A DNA stretch of 58,963 nucleotides from Streptomyces pseudovenezuelae (GCF_001513955.1 NZ_KQ948148.1:428019-486981), one strand, 5' to 3'. Positions 17,476 through 26,453 are shown, counted from the first letter of the stretch. The notes: generated from the sequence alone by a model not told the origin. Made by a program: numbers and translations.

Positions 17476-18798
17476 ATGACCGAGCTCGACGAGGCGGGGG
17501 CCGGAAAGGCCGACCGGGGGGCCCACGCGAGCCGCCGAAACTTCATGCGGAAGGTCTTCCTCGCCTCCGGCGCCACGGCCGTGGCCACGATGGGCGGTGC
17601 CGGGGCCTGGTCGGCGCTCGCGGACGACACCACGGGCACGGCCGACGCCTCCGCGACCCCGGTGCCGAGCGGTGCGCCCAGCGGCGGCCCGGGCGGCGGC
17701 ACGGGCGGGCCGGGCAACCAGTCGCTCACCGAGGAGTTCTTCGGCCTGACCACGGACGGCAAACGGATCGACGACCTGTTCACGGTCCACTCGACGGGCG
17801 TGGCCACCGCCCCGGTGATCGCGGCGGCGAACGCCTTCCTCGCCGGTCTCACGGACACCCAGAAGACGTCGACCCAGTTCACCGTCCACTCCACGGAGTG
17901 GCGCCTGTGGAGCAACATCGACTCCTACGACCGTCAGGGCGTCGCCCTGGCCGACCTCACCGACGACCAGAAGGCCCTCGGCACGGCTCTGCTCAAGGCG
18001 GCGCTGAGCGCGGACGGACTGGAGACGACGGAGAAGATCCGCAGGATCAACCAGGCGGCGGGCGAGGCGATCGGCAACACGAGCGCCTTCAACGAGGACG
18101 CCTACTACTGGACGGTGATGGGCACACCGTCCGCGGACGAGCCCTGGGGCTTCCAGTTCGACGGCCACCACCTGGTGATCAACTACTTCGTCCTCGGCGA
18201 CCAGGTGGTGATGAGCCCCTGCTTCTGGGGTTCGGAGCCGACCTCGATGGAGATCGACGGCGAGACGGTCACCGTCTGCCACGAGGAGGTCGCCGCCTCA
18301 CTGGCCTTCGTCAACTCCCTCACGGCGGCCCAGCGGGCGGTGGCGATCGCCTCCGCGACCAAGTCGAACGAGTCGATGAAGGCGGGCGCCTTCTCGGACA
18401 ACGCGGTCCAGACGTACGAGGGGCTGCGCGCCGACGTGTTGACCGGCGCGCAGAAGAAGAAGCTGCTGGCGATCGTCGAGGCGTTCACCGGCCGGGCGAA
18501 GGCGGACGCGGCGAAGGTGCGGCTGGCGGAGGTCCGCTCCCACCTCGCGGACACCTATGTCACCTGGGCTGGCGGGACGGCCGACGACTCCGCGTTCTAC
18601 GTGCGGGTCCACAGCCCGGTGGTGTGGGTCGAGGTCGACTGCCAGGGTCCGGGCCCCCTGGCCGGCGCGTACGGCGCGAGCCAGGGAGACGGCCCGACTC
18701 AGAAGCACGTCCACTCGGTGATCCGCACTCCGAACGGCAATGACTACGGAAAGGAGCTCATCAGGCAGCACTACCTGACCTCGCCGCATCATCGGTGA
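17476..18798 (+). CDS. Tat-exported DUF3500 protein
   Basis: A 440-residue exported protein. The N-terminus has a twin-arginine signal (SRRNFMRKVFLASGA, Arg20-Arg21) and then an A/G/P-rich linker to about residue 75. The rest is a DUF3500 domain, including FNEDAYYWTVMGTPS, WGFQFDGHHLVINYF and ending QHYLTSPHHR; the His/Asp/Tyr-rich segments suggest metal or ligand binding. Enzymatic activity of the family is not established to my knowledge. ATG 17476 follows AAGGGAG. It lies directly after the two-component pair and its repeat array in the same direction, so may be part of that response. Confidence 0.88.
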   Translation: MTELDEAGAGKADRGAHASRRNFMRKVFLASGATAVATMGGAGAWSALADDTTGTADASATPVPSGAPSGGPGGGTGGPGNQSLTEEFFGLTTDGKRIDDLFTVHSTGVATAPVIAAANAFLAGLTDTQKTSTQFTVHSTEWRLWSNIDSYDRQGVALADLTDDQKALGTALLKAALSADGLETTEKIRRINQAAGEAIGNTSAFNEDAYYWTVMGTPSADEPWGFQFDGHHLVINYFVLGDQVVMSPCFWGSEPTSMEIDGETVTVCHEEVAASLAFVNSLTAAQRAVAIASATKSNESMKAGAFSDNAVQTYEGLRADVLTGAQKKKLLAIVEAFTGRAKADAAKVRLAEVRSHLADTYVTWAGGTADDSAFYVRVHSPVVWVEVDCQGPGPLAGAYGASQGDGPTQKHVHSVIRTPNGNDYGKELIRQHYLTSPHHR

Positions 18799-18866
18799 GG
18801 CGGGGGTCTCGCGTCAGGCGCAGGGTCGTACCCGGGTGGGTGCGGCCCTTTCGTCCGTGGGAGGGG

Positions 18867-19019
18867 CTACGCCGCTTCCGCTTCCGGCCGCGGGAAGGTC
18901 TCGTCCTCGTCGTCCCCGAAGTCCGGGGCCTGGAAGGGGTTGGTCGTGGGGGGCGGCAGGGCCGCGGGGGTGCGCTGGGGCTGCCCTTCGGGGGCGGAGA
19001 ACAGCGAGGTCAGGTCGAT
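18867..19019 (-). CDS. Small acidic Pro-rich ORF without canonical start codon
   Basis: In the same frame as the upstream 73-codon gene, immediately after its TAG, the minus strand encodes E-K-G-P-P-L, then IDLTSLFSAPEGQPQRT, a proline-rich stretch, FQAPDFGDDEDETF and PRPEAEAA before the stop at 18867. Third positions are strongly GC, as in real genes. No ATG or GTG occurs. A GAGAAAGGA ribosome-site-like sequence ends 9 bp before an ATC codon (start listed here), making AUC initiation, a later CTG, or readthrough of the TAG the options. About 50 residues, hydrophilic; function unknown. Confidence 0.45.
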   Translation of the reverse strand: MDLTSLFSAPEGQPQRTPAALPPPTTNPFQAPDFGDDEDETFPRPEAEAA

Positions 19020-19037
19020 GAGAGGGGGTCCTTTCTC

Positions 19038-19259
19038 CTACAGCTTGGTCATCTTGGAGTACGGACTCAGGATCCGCATCTGCGACGAGCCGAAATCGAC
19101 GAGCACCGCGATTCCGTCCTCGACGCCGATCACGCGGCCGAGACCGTACATGTCGTGTGTGACCTGGTCGCCCACCGCGAAGTGCTTGGGAGCGGGTGCG
19201 ACCGGTGCCTTGAAGGGGCTGGTGGGCAAGTGACGCTTCTGTGCAGCAGGCTTTGTCAT
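19038..19259 (-). CDS. Small CarD/Tudor-like conserved protein (73 aa)
   Basis: A 73-residue protein. After a basic Pro-rich start (MTKPAAQKRHLPTSPFKAP) it has one compact beta domain: HFAVGDQVTHDMYGLGRV, then a Glu-Asp turn and AVLVDFG. The V-x-H-x-x-x-G-x-G-x-V pattern resembles the Tudor/SH3-like RNA-polymerase-interacting modules of CarD or the UvrD/PcrA C-terminus, hinting at a role in transcription, but this is only pattern similarity. ATG 19259 has GAGGATG just upstream. A second ORF continues in frame after its TAG. Confidence 0.7.
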   Translation of the reverse strand: MTKPAAQKRHLPTSPFKAPVAPAPKHFAVGDQVTHDMYGLGRVIGVEDGIAVLVDFGSSQMRILSPYSKMTKL

Positions 19260-19472
19260 CCTCCTCAGTATGCGCCTACGGCCGCCCGGCCCGCGCCGTC
19301 TGTCCAGGACCGATACGAACACGCAACGGGCCACGAGCCGCGCAGGGCGTCCCGAAGATCGCCGAGAAGGGCCCGACAGGGGGTACGGCAACCGCCCCGG
19401 GCCTGCGCCGGGGCCCGCTCGTGAACGCCGCAGGGAGCTCTTTCCCTGGAGCCGGTCCGCCGGCCTGTGCCC

Positions 19473-20003
19473 TCACCCCCGTACGCCACCCATCTCCGCC
19501 ATGAAGCCCGCGGGATTGCTGTCGAAGCCCCGGATCAGCTCCCCGAGGTGCCACGCCCCGGAGGCGTCCCGGGTGAACTCGGCGATCGTCGCGGCCGTGG
19601 CGTCGGCGACGCCCGCGAAGTCGTCGGTCAGCAGTCGCCGGTAGCCCTCGACGACGAGCACCTCGGCGTGGGTGAGGTCGCCGAAGGTGCGGGGGCCGCC
19701 GTTCTGGTGGATGGCGACGCCGACCACGACCCGGCCGTAGGTGGACGACAGGCGCTCGAACTCCAGCTCCATCACCTCGACGAAGCCGAGGCCGAGGCCG
19801 GTCTCGCTGTGCCGGGTCATGTTGATGGTGCCGTCCGGTGAGCGGCTCTCGGTGTGCACGACGTACTCCGGCCGCCCGTACGGGTCGCCCACCGCGAAGG
19901 TCGCGGCGATGATGTCGAGATGCCGGGCCGGTTCTCCGTAGGGGCTCGGGTCCCACTTGAGCCGCACCTGGACCTTGCCAAGACCCGCACCGTCGGCATG
20001 CAT
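19473..20003 (-). CDS. TerD-family protein
   Basis: A 176-residue single-domain TerD/TerZ-like protein. It has the beta-sandwich pattern VQVRLKWDPSPYG, a central VYVxxGTINMTRHSETGLGLGFVEVMELEFERL-type section and a C-terminal FGDLTHAEVLV...AWHLGELIRGFDS. TerD domains bind calcium and occur in tellurite-, stress- and development-linked proteins of Streptomyces. No other ter genes are adjacent, so this is a solitary paralogue. ATG 20003 follows GGGGGAG. The 5' flank is long (over 100 bp) before the neighbouring phosphatase gene, which runs the same way. Confidence 0.8.
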   Translation of the reverse strand: MHADGAGLGKVQVRLKWDPSPYGEPARHLDIIAATFAVGDPYGRPEYVVHTESRSPDGTINMTRHSETGLGLGFVEVMELEFERLSSTYGRVVVGVAIHQNGGPRTFGDLTHAEVLVVEGYRRLLTDDFAGVADATAATIAEFTRDASGAWHLGELIRGFDSNPAGFMAEMGGVRG

Positions 20004-20122
20004 CAAGCCGCTCCCCCGTCGGAGTTCCCGGGACTCTCCCGCTTGCTGAAGTATGTGCTCCGGCCGGCCTCTTGATGCCTCCTTGACGGTTGTCTCCTGG
20101 TCAGGTCTCTCCCAGGAGGTCG

Positions 20123-20917
20123 TCAGCCGGCCGCCGCTCCCGAGCTGCGCCAGATGCCGGCCGTCTCCTCGGCGGCGCCCGGCGCCACGAGCAGCAACGG
20201 CTGGTTGTGGGAGGGCAGTTCCGGCAGGGCCACCGCTCCGGCCTCCCGGGCGATCAGCAGCGCCGGGAGTCCGTCGACCGCGTGGAAGCCGCCGATCGCC
20301 GCCGCGGTCGCCCGGCCCGCGGCGACCTGCGCGAGGGACAGGGCCGTCGAGCCCATCACGCGCACCGTGCAGTGCCGGGCGGCGAGTTCGGCGAGGAGGG
20401 CGTCCATGCCGGGCCAATGCGCGTGCGCGGCCCACTCGGTGAGGAAGACATGGCCGGTGAGGGTGGTGTGGGCGGCCGCGTGCACCCGGGTGCCGTTCAG
20501 ATACGCCCCGCGGCCCCGCACCGCCGTGAACGTCTCGCCGCGCCACGGGTCCGCCACCACGCCGAGCAGCGGGGTGCCGTCGGCGGCGGCCAGGCCCAGC
20601 GAGAAGGAGCACCAGCCCAGGGAGTGGGCGTAGTTGGTGGTGCCGTCGACCGGGTCGATCACCCAGTGCGGGGCGCCCGGGGAGCCCTCGGTGGTGCCGT
20701 ACTCCTCGCCGACGATCCCGTGGTCGGGGAAGGCCCGCCCGAGCACCTCCCGGGTGTGCGTCTCCACCGCTTCGTCGGTGGCGGTCACGATGTCCGCGGG
20801 CCCGTCCTTCTCCCGCACCTCGGCACCCGGGTCGCGCGGGCGCCGGATCGCCTCCGACGCCCAGGCCGCCAGTTCCGTCGCGACCTGCAGGGCCCTGTCG
20901 AGATCCACGTCAGCCAT
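20123..20917 (-). CDS. Inositol monophosphatase family protein
   Basis: A 264-residue Mg-dependent phosphatase of the IMPase/FBPase/CysQ superfamily. Metal-binding motifs are visible: GEEYG (about 70-74), WVIDPVDGTTNYAHSLGW (Asp88, Asp91) and a degenerate C-terminal motif at AIGGFHAVDGLPALLIAREAG, where most IMPases have WDxAAG. Substrates could be inositol phosphates, histidinol phosphate or PAP. ATG 20917 with AGGG eight bases upstream is preferred over a GTG three codons earlier. It sits downstream of an orphan kinase gene with a 90-bp gap. Confidence 0.88.
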   Translation of the reverse strand: MADVDLDRALQVATELAAWASEAIRRPRDPGAEVREKDGPADIVTATDEAVETHTREVLGRAFPDHGIVGEEYGTTEGSPGAPHWVIDPVDGTTNYAHSLGWCSFSLGLAAADGTPLLGVVADPWRGETFTAVRGRGAYLNGTRVHAAAHTTLTGHVFLTEWAAHAHWPGMDALLAELAARHCTVRVMGSTALSLAQVAAGRATAAAIGGFHAVDGLPALLIAREAGAVALPELPSHNQPLLLVAPGAAEETAGIWRSSGAAAG

Positions 20918-21007
20918 GCCGGCCACCCTACGGGCCCGGAACCCGGCGGCCGGCGACCTCCCGGTGAACCCCGGACGGCCACTGCCCCACCGCGCCGGCC
21001 CGGCCCC

Positions 21008-22234
21008 TCACCTCTCCTCGTCCCCGCTCACCGACGGCTGCAACGGCAGTGCCGTGCTCACCTCGAAGCCGCCCTCCGGGCGCGGTCCCGCCCGCAGTTC
21101 ACCTCCGACGGAGTGGGCGCGTTCGCGCATGCCCATGACGCCGAAACCCTTCGCCGGCTCGGCGGCCGCGGTGGGCGGGCCCTCGTCGGTGACCGTGATG
21201 AGGAGGCGGGGGCCGTCGTAGACGAAGCGGACGTGCGCGGTCTGGGTGGCCGCGTGCTTGGTGACGTTGGTGAGCGCCTCCTGGACGATCCGGAACGCGG
21301 TCAGGTCCACGCCCGGGGAGAGGGGCTGCGGCTCGCCCTCGGTGGTGACGGTGACGGTGATCCCGGCGGAGGCGCACGAGGAGACCAGTTCCGGCAGCCG
21401 GGCGAGGCCGGGTGCCGGCTCCAGCGGGGCGCCCTCGTCGTCGGTCTGCCGCAGCAGGCCGAGTGTGGCCTTGAGCTCGCGCAGTGCGGAGGAGGTCGTG
21501 CCGGTGAGGTCGTGCAGGATCTGCTGGGTCTGCCGCGGGTTGGCGAGCGCGAGGTGTTCGGCGGTGCCGGCCTGGGCGTTCGCGAGGGCCAGGTGGTGGG
21601 CCACGACGTCGTGCAGCTCCCGGGCGATCCGCATGCGTTCCTCGGTGACCCGGAGCCGCGCCTCCTCCTCCCGGGTGCGCTCGGCGTGCTCGGCGCGGGC
21701 CTGGGTGGCCGCGAGGTAGGCCCGCCTGAGCCGGGTCATGGTGCCCGCGGCGAGCGGGAGCAGCAGCCAGAAGACCGGGCCGATGGTCCTCAGGAGCAGT
21801 GACACGTGGTCCATGGAGTCGGAGACGGCCGCCGCGAGCGTCACCACCACCACAGTCGAGAGGCCGTAGGCGCGGATGGTCTCGCGCTCGGCGAGGGTGG
21901 CCAGCCAGTACAGCGAGGCCATGACCGGGCCGAGCAGCAGGGGCGTGAGGAGGTAGCCCTGTGCGATCACGACGGTGGCGCACAGCGCGTTGACCACGAC
22001 GGTGAGGCGGGGGTGGGTGCGGTGCTTGAGCAGGGCCAGACAGGACACGCCCATGAGGACCACGGCCAGCCTGTCGTCGTCCGGCGGCGCGGCACCGGGC
22101 AGCGTGAGCGAGGCGCCGAGGGCCGCGGAACCCATCAGCGCGAGGACCAGGGCGAGGTCGACGAGGAAGGGGTGGCGTTCCGAGAACTCCTCCAGGCGGT
22201 CCGTGTAGCGCCGCTCCAGGCTGGTGGTGATCAT
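21008..22234 (-). CDS. NarL-type sensor histidine kinase without adjacent regulator
   Basis: A 408-residue kinase with five or six N-terminal transmembrane helices (residues about 20-180). HisKA_3 (RIARELHDVVAHHLALANAQA) and HATPase_c (FRIVQEALTNVTKHA, VTDEGPP, GFGVMGMRERAHSVGG) follow. Such kinases nearly always have a LuxR-type regulator gene directly downstream, but the next gene here is an inositol monophosphatase, so the partner is missing or unlinked. The MMPL gene upstream ends with a terminator hairpin 40-75 bp before this start, so the kinase likely has its own promoter. ATG 22234 was chosen; an upstream ATG at 22264 is possible. Confidence 0.9.
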   Translation of the reverse strand: MITTSLERRYTDRLEEFSERHPFLVDLALVLALMGSAALGASLTLPGAAPPDDDRLAVVLMGVSCLALLKHRTHPRLTVVVNALCATVVIAQGYLLTPLLLGPVMASLYWLATLAERETIRAYGLSTVVVVTLAAAVSDSMDHVSLLLRTIGPVFWLLLPLAAGTMTRLRRAYLAATQARAEHAERTREEEARLRVTEERMRIARELHDVVAHHLALANAQAGTAEHLALANPRQTQQILHDLTGTTSSALRELKATLGLLRQTDDEGAPLEPAPGLARLPELVSSCASAGITVTVTTEGEPQPLSPGVDLTAFRIVQEALTNVTKHAATQTAHVRFVYDGPRLLITVTDEGPPTAAAEPAKGFGVMGMRERAHSVGGELRAGPRPEGGFEVSTALPLQPSVSGDEER

Positions 22235-22275
22235 GCTTCTCCGATGGGTGGGCCTGGGCCCCATGGTGCTCGAAG

Positions 22276-22309
22276 GGGGCCGCCCGTGCCGTAGGACACG
22301 GGCGGCCCC
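22276..22309 (-). terminator. Terminator of the MMPL gene
   Basis: ggggccgcccgtg (22276-22288) and cacgggcggcccc (22297-22309) form a perfect 13-bp stem with an 8-nt loop, 15 bp after the MMPL stop codon. Confidence 0.85.
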
Positions 22310-22324
22310 TCGTGGGGGGGCGGG

Positions 22325-24532
22325 TCAGACGCGTGCGGCCTCCTGGCCTACGGGCGCGGGCTCCTCGGGGGTGTCGGCCGCCCTGGTGAGCGCCTCGCCC
22401 TCGACGTCCACCCGGGGCAGGGCCCGGTCCAGCCACTTCGGCAGCCACCAGGCCTTGTCGCCGAGCAGGGCGAGCACGGCCGGCACGATCGCCATCCGGA
22501 CCACGAAGGCGTCGAGCAGGACGGCGGCGGCCAGGCCGAACCCGATCATCTTGATCATGGAGTCGCTCTCGCCGATGAACCCGGCGAAGACCGCGATCAT
22601 GATCAGGGCGGCGGCCACGACCACCCGGGCGCTGTGCCGGAAGCCGGAGGTGACGGCCTGCTGGGCGCTCTCGCCGTGGACGTACGCCTCGCGCATCCGC
22701 GAGACCAGGAAGACCTCGTAGTCCATGGCGAGGCCGAAGACGATGCCCACCAGGAAGATCGGCATCAGGCTCATGATCGGGCCGGTGGTCTCCACGCCCA
22801 GCAGTCCGGCGCCGTGCCCCTCCTGGAAGACCACGACGACCGCGCCGAGGGAGGCCAGGACGGAGAGCAGGAAGCCCAGCGCCGCCTTCAGCGGGACGAG
22901 CAGGGACCGGAAGACCACCAGCAGCAGCACGATCGCCAGGCCCACCACGACGATCAGGTAGGGCACCAGGGCGGACTGGACCTTCTCGGAGATGTCGATG
23001 TTGAGGGCGGTGGTGCCGGTGACCTCGAAGGTGGCGCCGGTGGCGGACTCGACGCCGGGGCGCTCGCCGCGGATGGTGGTGACCAGGTCCTTGGTCTTCT
23101 CGTCGGTCGGCGCGGTGGACGGCACGACCGAGAAGACGGCGGTGTCACCGGCCTCGTTGAAGCGGGCCGGGGAGACGGACACGACTCCCTCGGTGGCGCC
23201 TATCTCCTTCGCGATCGTCGAGGCCGCCCCCTCGGCGTCGTCGTCGCCCTTCGCGTCCACGACGACGGTCAGCGGGCCGTTGAAGCCGGGACCGAAGCCC
23301 TCGGCGAGCGCGTCGTAGGCCCGGCGTTCGGTGGTGGAGGTGGACTTGGCCTCGTCGCCGGGCATGCCCAGCTGGAGGGAGGTCACCGGCAGCGCGAGGG
23401 CGCCGAGGCCGACCACGCCGAGCAGCAGCACGGGCAGCGGGCGGCGCAGCACGAACCGGGCCCAGCGGGTGCCGCCGTTGTCCCTGGTCTCCGCCTGGAC
23501 CCGGCCGCTCTTGCGGGCCTTGCGCCTGAGGACCGCGTTCGGCCAGAAGCCGAGGAACGCCGGGACCAGGGTCAGCGCGATCAGTACACCGACGACGACC
23601 GCGCCGGCCGCGGCCAGGCCCATCTTGGTGAGCATCGGGATGCCGACCACCGAGAGCCCGGCGAGGGCGATCACGACGGTCAGGCCCGCGAAGACGACCG
23701 CCGAGCCCGCCGTACCGACCGCGAGGGACGTCGCCTCCTGGGGTGCCCGGCCCTTGGCGCGTTCCTCGCGGTAGCGGGAGACGACGAACAGGGCGTAGTC
23801 GATGCCGACCGCGAGGCCCAGCATCATCGCCAGGGTGCCGGTCGTGGTGGACAGGCCGAGGGCGTCGGACAGGGCGAGGATCGAGGCCATGCTGACGCCG
23901 ACGCCGATGAGCGCGGTCAGCAGCGGGAGTCCGGCCGCGGCCAGCGAGCCGAAGGTGACGAGGAGGACGACCGCGGCGATCGCGACACCGATCAGCTCGG
24001 CGGCGCCGCCCGCGCCGCCCCCGTCGTTCATGGCGGTGCCGCCCGCGTCGACGGTCAGCCCGCTGTCCCGGGCCTGGTCGAGGGCCTGGTCCAGCTGGGT
24101 TTTGCTGGCGTCGGTGAGGTCGTCGGCGGCGACCTTGTAGGTGACGGTGGCGTACGCCGTCGTGCCGTCCCTGCTCACCGCCTTCGCCTGGAAGGGGTTC
24201 ACGGCGGACGCGACCTGCGAGCCGTCGGCCAGGTCGGTGACGGTGGCCTCGACGGCCTTTCTGTTGTCGGTGGCGGTGACCTTCTCCCCCTTCGGCGCGA
24301 CGAAGACGACCCGGGCGGTCGCGCCGTCGGCCGTGGCCCCGGGGAAGCGCTGCTCCATGAGGTCGAACGCCTTCTGGGACTCGATGCCGGGCATCGAGAA
24401 CCCCTCGTCGGCCGCACCGGGCGCCTTCAGGGCTCCCAGCCCGACGGCGGCCAGGACGGCCGCCCAGACCAGGGCGACGTACCAGCGTCGCCGGAAGGCC
24501 AGGCGGCCCACGCGGTAAAGGAAAGTAGCCAC
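22325..24532 (-). CDS. MMPL-family RND transporter
   Basis: A 735-residue proton-driven RND exporter of the MMPL/HpnN type. Two repeats are visible, each with one helix, a large extracytoplasmic loop and a five-helix bundle. The proton-relay signatures are in helix 4 of each half (GLAVGIDYALFVVSRYREE and GIVFGLAMDYEVFLVSRMREAY). Actinobacterial MMPL proteins move lipids, siderophores or drugs across the inner membrane. GTG 24532, eleven bases behind GGAG, gives the family-typical MATFLYRVGRLAFRRR start, better than an ATG six codons upstream. Palindromes in the divergent gap suggest TetR-type control. Confidence 0.92.
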   Translation of the reverse strand: MATFLYRVGRLAFRRRWYVALVWAAVLAAVGLGALKAPGAADEGFSMPGIESQKAFDLMEQRFPGATADGATARVVFVAPKGEKVTATDNRKAVEATVTDLADGSQVASAVNPFQAKAVSRDGTTAYATVTYKVAADDLTDASKTQLDQALDQARDSGLTVDAGGTAMNDGGGAGGAAELIGVAIAAVVLLVTFGSLAAAGLPLLTALIGVGVSMASILALSDALGLSTTTGTLAMMLGLAVGIDYALFVVSRYREERAKGRAPQEATSLAVGTAGSAVVFAGLTVVIALAGLSVVGIPMLTKMGLAAAGAVVVGVLIALTLVPAFLGFWPNAVLRRKARKSGRVQAETRDNGGTRWARFVLRRPLPVLLLGVVGLGALALPVTSLQLGMPGDEAKSTSTTERRAYDALAEGFGPGFNGPLTVVVDAKGDDDAEGAASTIAKEIGATEGVVSVSPARFNEAGDTAVFSVVPSTAPTDEKTKDLVTTIRGERPGVESATGATFEVTGTTALNIDISEKVQSALVPYLIVVVGLAIVLLLVVFRSLLVPLKAALGFLLSVLASLGAVVVVFQEGHGAGLLGVETTGPIMSLMPIFLVGIVFGLAMDYEVFLVSRMREAYVHGESAQQAVTSGFRHSARVVVAAALIMIAVFAGFIGESDSMIKMIGFGLAAAVLLDAFVVRMAIVPAVLALLGDKAWWLPKWLDRALPRVDVEGEALTRAADTPEEPAPVGQEAARV

Positions 24533-24623
24533 GGCGGGGGATCTCCACATCTGATGCCGAACGGTCCTCCCAGGCTGTCGGGACGAGGGCCGCGAAGTCG
24601 TCGTGCGCCTGCCGACATTCCCC

Positions 24624-24652
24624 CGTACTCAGAACGCAGTACGCGAACGTTC
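24624..24652. promoter_or_regulatory. Inverted repeats in the MMPL/peptidase divergent region
   Basis: cgtact-cagaacgc-agtacg (24624-24643) is immediately followed by the 8-bp palindrome gaacgttc (24645-24652). They lie 90 bp upstream of the MMPL start and 120 bp upstream of the hydrolase start. MMPL genes are often repressed by TetR proteins at such sites, but no TetR gene is present in this window. Confidence 0.4.
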
Positions 24653-24772
24653 ACCGGTAAGACCCCGGGACGACGGCGACGACCTGGGAACCGGTACGCG
24701 GGTTTTTCTGTGTTCTCTCTGTGAGAAGACCATTTCTTTGAGGCTTGACCAGCCCAAGGGGGAACCAGAGCA

Positions 24773-26386
24773 GTGAAGTTGAGACGACTCAGACTCGCCG
24801 GAGCCGCCGTGAGCGCGCTCGCCGTGGCCTGGACCGCGTTCCCGGTCTCGGCGGCCGCGCAGGACGCAGCGGCCCTGCCGGCACCGACCGTGCCGACCCT
24901 GACCTGGTCGGACTGCCAGGGCGGCTTCCAGTGCGCGAACGCTCAGGTGCCGCTGGACTACCGGGATCCGCAGGGCAGGACCCTCACACTGGCCGTCATA
25001 CGCAAGCCGGCGGCCGACTCCTCCCACCGCAAGGGGACCCTGTTCCTGCAGCCCGGCGGCCCCGGCAACTCCGGTGTGGACTTCGTCCGCAACAACTACG
25101 CGGACCTGCCGGCCGCACTGCGCGACGACTTCGACGTGTTCGGCTACGACGTGCGGGGCGTCGGCCGCAGCTCCCAGGTCGTGTGCTGGGACGACCCGAC
25201 CTACACCGCCGCCGTGACCGCCGCCAAGGGCGTCCCCGGCCCCGACGCCTACGAGCCCGCGGTCCGGCAGGCCGCCGACTTCGACCAGGCCTGCCGGGAC
25301 AACGCGGGCGACCTGCTGCCGTACGTCGGCACCCAGTACGTGGCCCGGGACATCGACCTGCTGCGCCAGGCGCTGGGTGAGCAGCAACTGACCTACTACG
25401 GGCGGTCGTTCGGCTCCTACATCGGTACGGTCTACGCCGCGATGTTCCCGAAGCGGGTCCGCGCGCTCGCGCTGGACGGGGCCTACGACCCGGAGCACTA
25501 CACCAGCCGGCCCTACGCCTACGACCGTCCGCAGTACCTCGCCCTGGACGGCGCGATGAGCCGCTTCCTGGACTGGTGCAAGGCCGACCAGGCGACCTGC
25601 GGCTTCGGTGACGGCGACCCGCGCGGGGCGTTCGAGAAGCTGAAGGCCGACCTGGACGCCAACCCGGTGGCGACGGCCAACGGCGGCCAGGCGAACGGCT
25701 ACACGCTGGTCTACCGGCTGATGTTCAACATCAACGAGGGCAAGGTCATCTGGCCCTCGTTCGGCGAGGCCCTGCGCAAGGCGCAGCTGCGCGACAACAC
25801 CTCGTTCCTGCTGCGGCCGCCGTCGCCGGCCAGCTTCGACTTCCTCAACCCGAACGTCGTGGTCGAGTGCGTCGACAAGAAGTACCCGAGCGACCCGGCC
25901 CTGCTGAAGCGCGAGGTCACGACCAACGCCAGGCTGGCCCCGCTGCTGGGCCCGGCCATGGCCTTCGGCCCGCCCACCTACGACCACCAGCACGCCACGG
26001 CCTGCGTGCAGTGGAAGGGCGAGCACACCAGCCGCTACGGCGGCAGCTTCCACGCGAAGGGCTCCGCGCCGGTCCTCGTCATCGGCAACACCGGTGACCC
26101 GGACACCCCGTATCAGGACGCGGTGGCGCTCTCCCGTGAGCTCGACAACGGCCGGCTGCTCACCTTCGAGGCGGAGGGGCACACCGCCTTCAACCGCAGT
26201 GTGTGCGCCACGGACGCGATCACGGACTACCTGGTGGACCTGAAGGTCCCGGCCCGCGGCGCGAGGTGCGCGGACGAGACCCAGCCGCCGTCGTCCACCC
26301 CGTCGGTGGCCCCGCCCGGCACGACGCTCTCGGAACTCCGCAACGGCGTGAACGAGCGGGTCGACCGCATCGGCTCACTGCGATAA
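24773..26386 (+). CDS. Secreted tripeptidyl-aminopeptidase-like alpha/beta hydrolase
   Basis: A 537-residue exported serine hydrolase of the SlpD/SlpE/Tap type, which removes N-terminal tripeptides from extracellular peptides. A signal peptide (1 to about 29) precedes the mature enzyme. The oxyanion region is FLQPGGPGNSG, the nucleophile elbow is GRSFGS, the Asp is in GNTGDPDTPY and the His is in EGHTAFNRS. The cysteines of the family C-terminal domain are present. GTG 24773 follows AAGGGGGAA. The last 7 codons and the stop are duplicated downstream by a 26-bp tandem repeat. A bidirectional terminator follows. Confidence 0.9.
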   Translation: MKLRRLRLAGAAVSALAVAWTAFPVSAAAQDAAALPAPTVPTLTWSDCQGGFQCANAQVPLDYRDPQGRTLTLAVIRKPAADSSHRKGTLFLQPGGPGNSGVDFVRNNYADLPAALRDDFDVFGYDVRGVGRSSQVVCWDDPTYTAAVTAAKGVPGPDAYEPAVRQAADFDQACRDNAGDLLPYVGTQYVARDIDLLRQALGEQQLTYYGRSFGSYIGTVYAAMFPKRVRALALDGAYDPEHYTSRPYAYDRPQYLALDGAMSRFLDWCKADQATCGFGDGDPRGAFEKLKADLDANPVATANGGQANGYTLVYRLMFNINEGKVIWPSFGEALRKAQLRDNTSFLLRPPSPASFDFLNPNVVVECVDKKYPSDPALLKREVTTNARLAPLLGPAMAFGPPTYDHQHATACVQWKGEHTSRYGGSFHAKGSAPVLVIGNTGDPDTPYQDAVALSRELDNGRLLTFEAEGHTAFNRSVCATDAITDYLVDLKVPARGARCADETQPPSSTPSVAPPGTTLSELRNGVNERVDRIGSLR

Positions 26387-26417
26387 CGGCACGCATCGGC
26401 TCACTGCGATAACAGCA
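26366..26417 (+). repeat. 26-bp tandem duplication across a stop codon
   Basis: Positions 26366-26391 and 26392-26417 are identical except for one g-to-a change. The unit contains the last six codons and the TAA of the hydrolase gene, so a second copy of the C-terminal coding tail lies untranslated after the stop. This looks like a recent slippage event. Confidence 0.9.
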
Positions 26418-26422
26418 CGCGA

Positions 26423-26453
26423 GGGCCCAGGTCTCCCCGGGAGACCTGGGCCC
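26423..26453. terminator. Bidirectional terminator hairpin
   Basis: gggcccaggtctccc (26423-26437) and its exact reverse complement (26439-26453) are separated by one base. It lies between convergent genes, 36 bp after the hydrolase stop and 22 bp after the stop of the small secreted protein gene. Confidence 0.9.
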
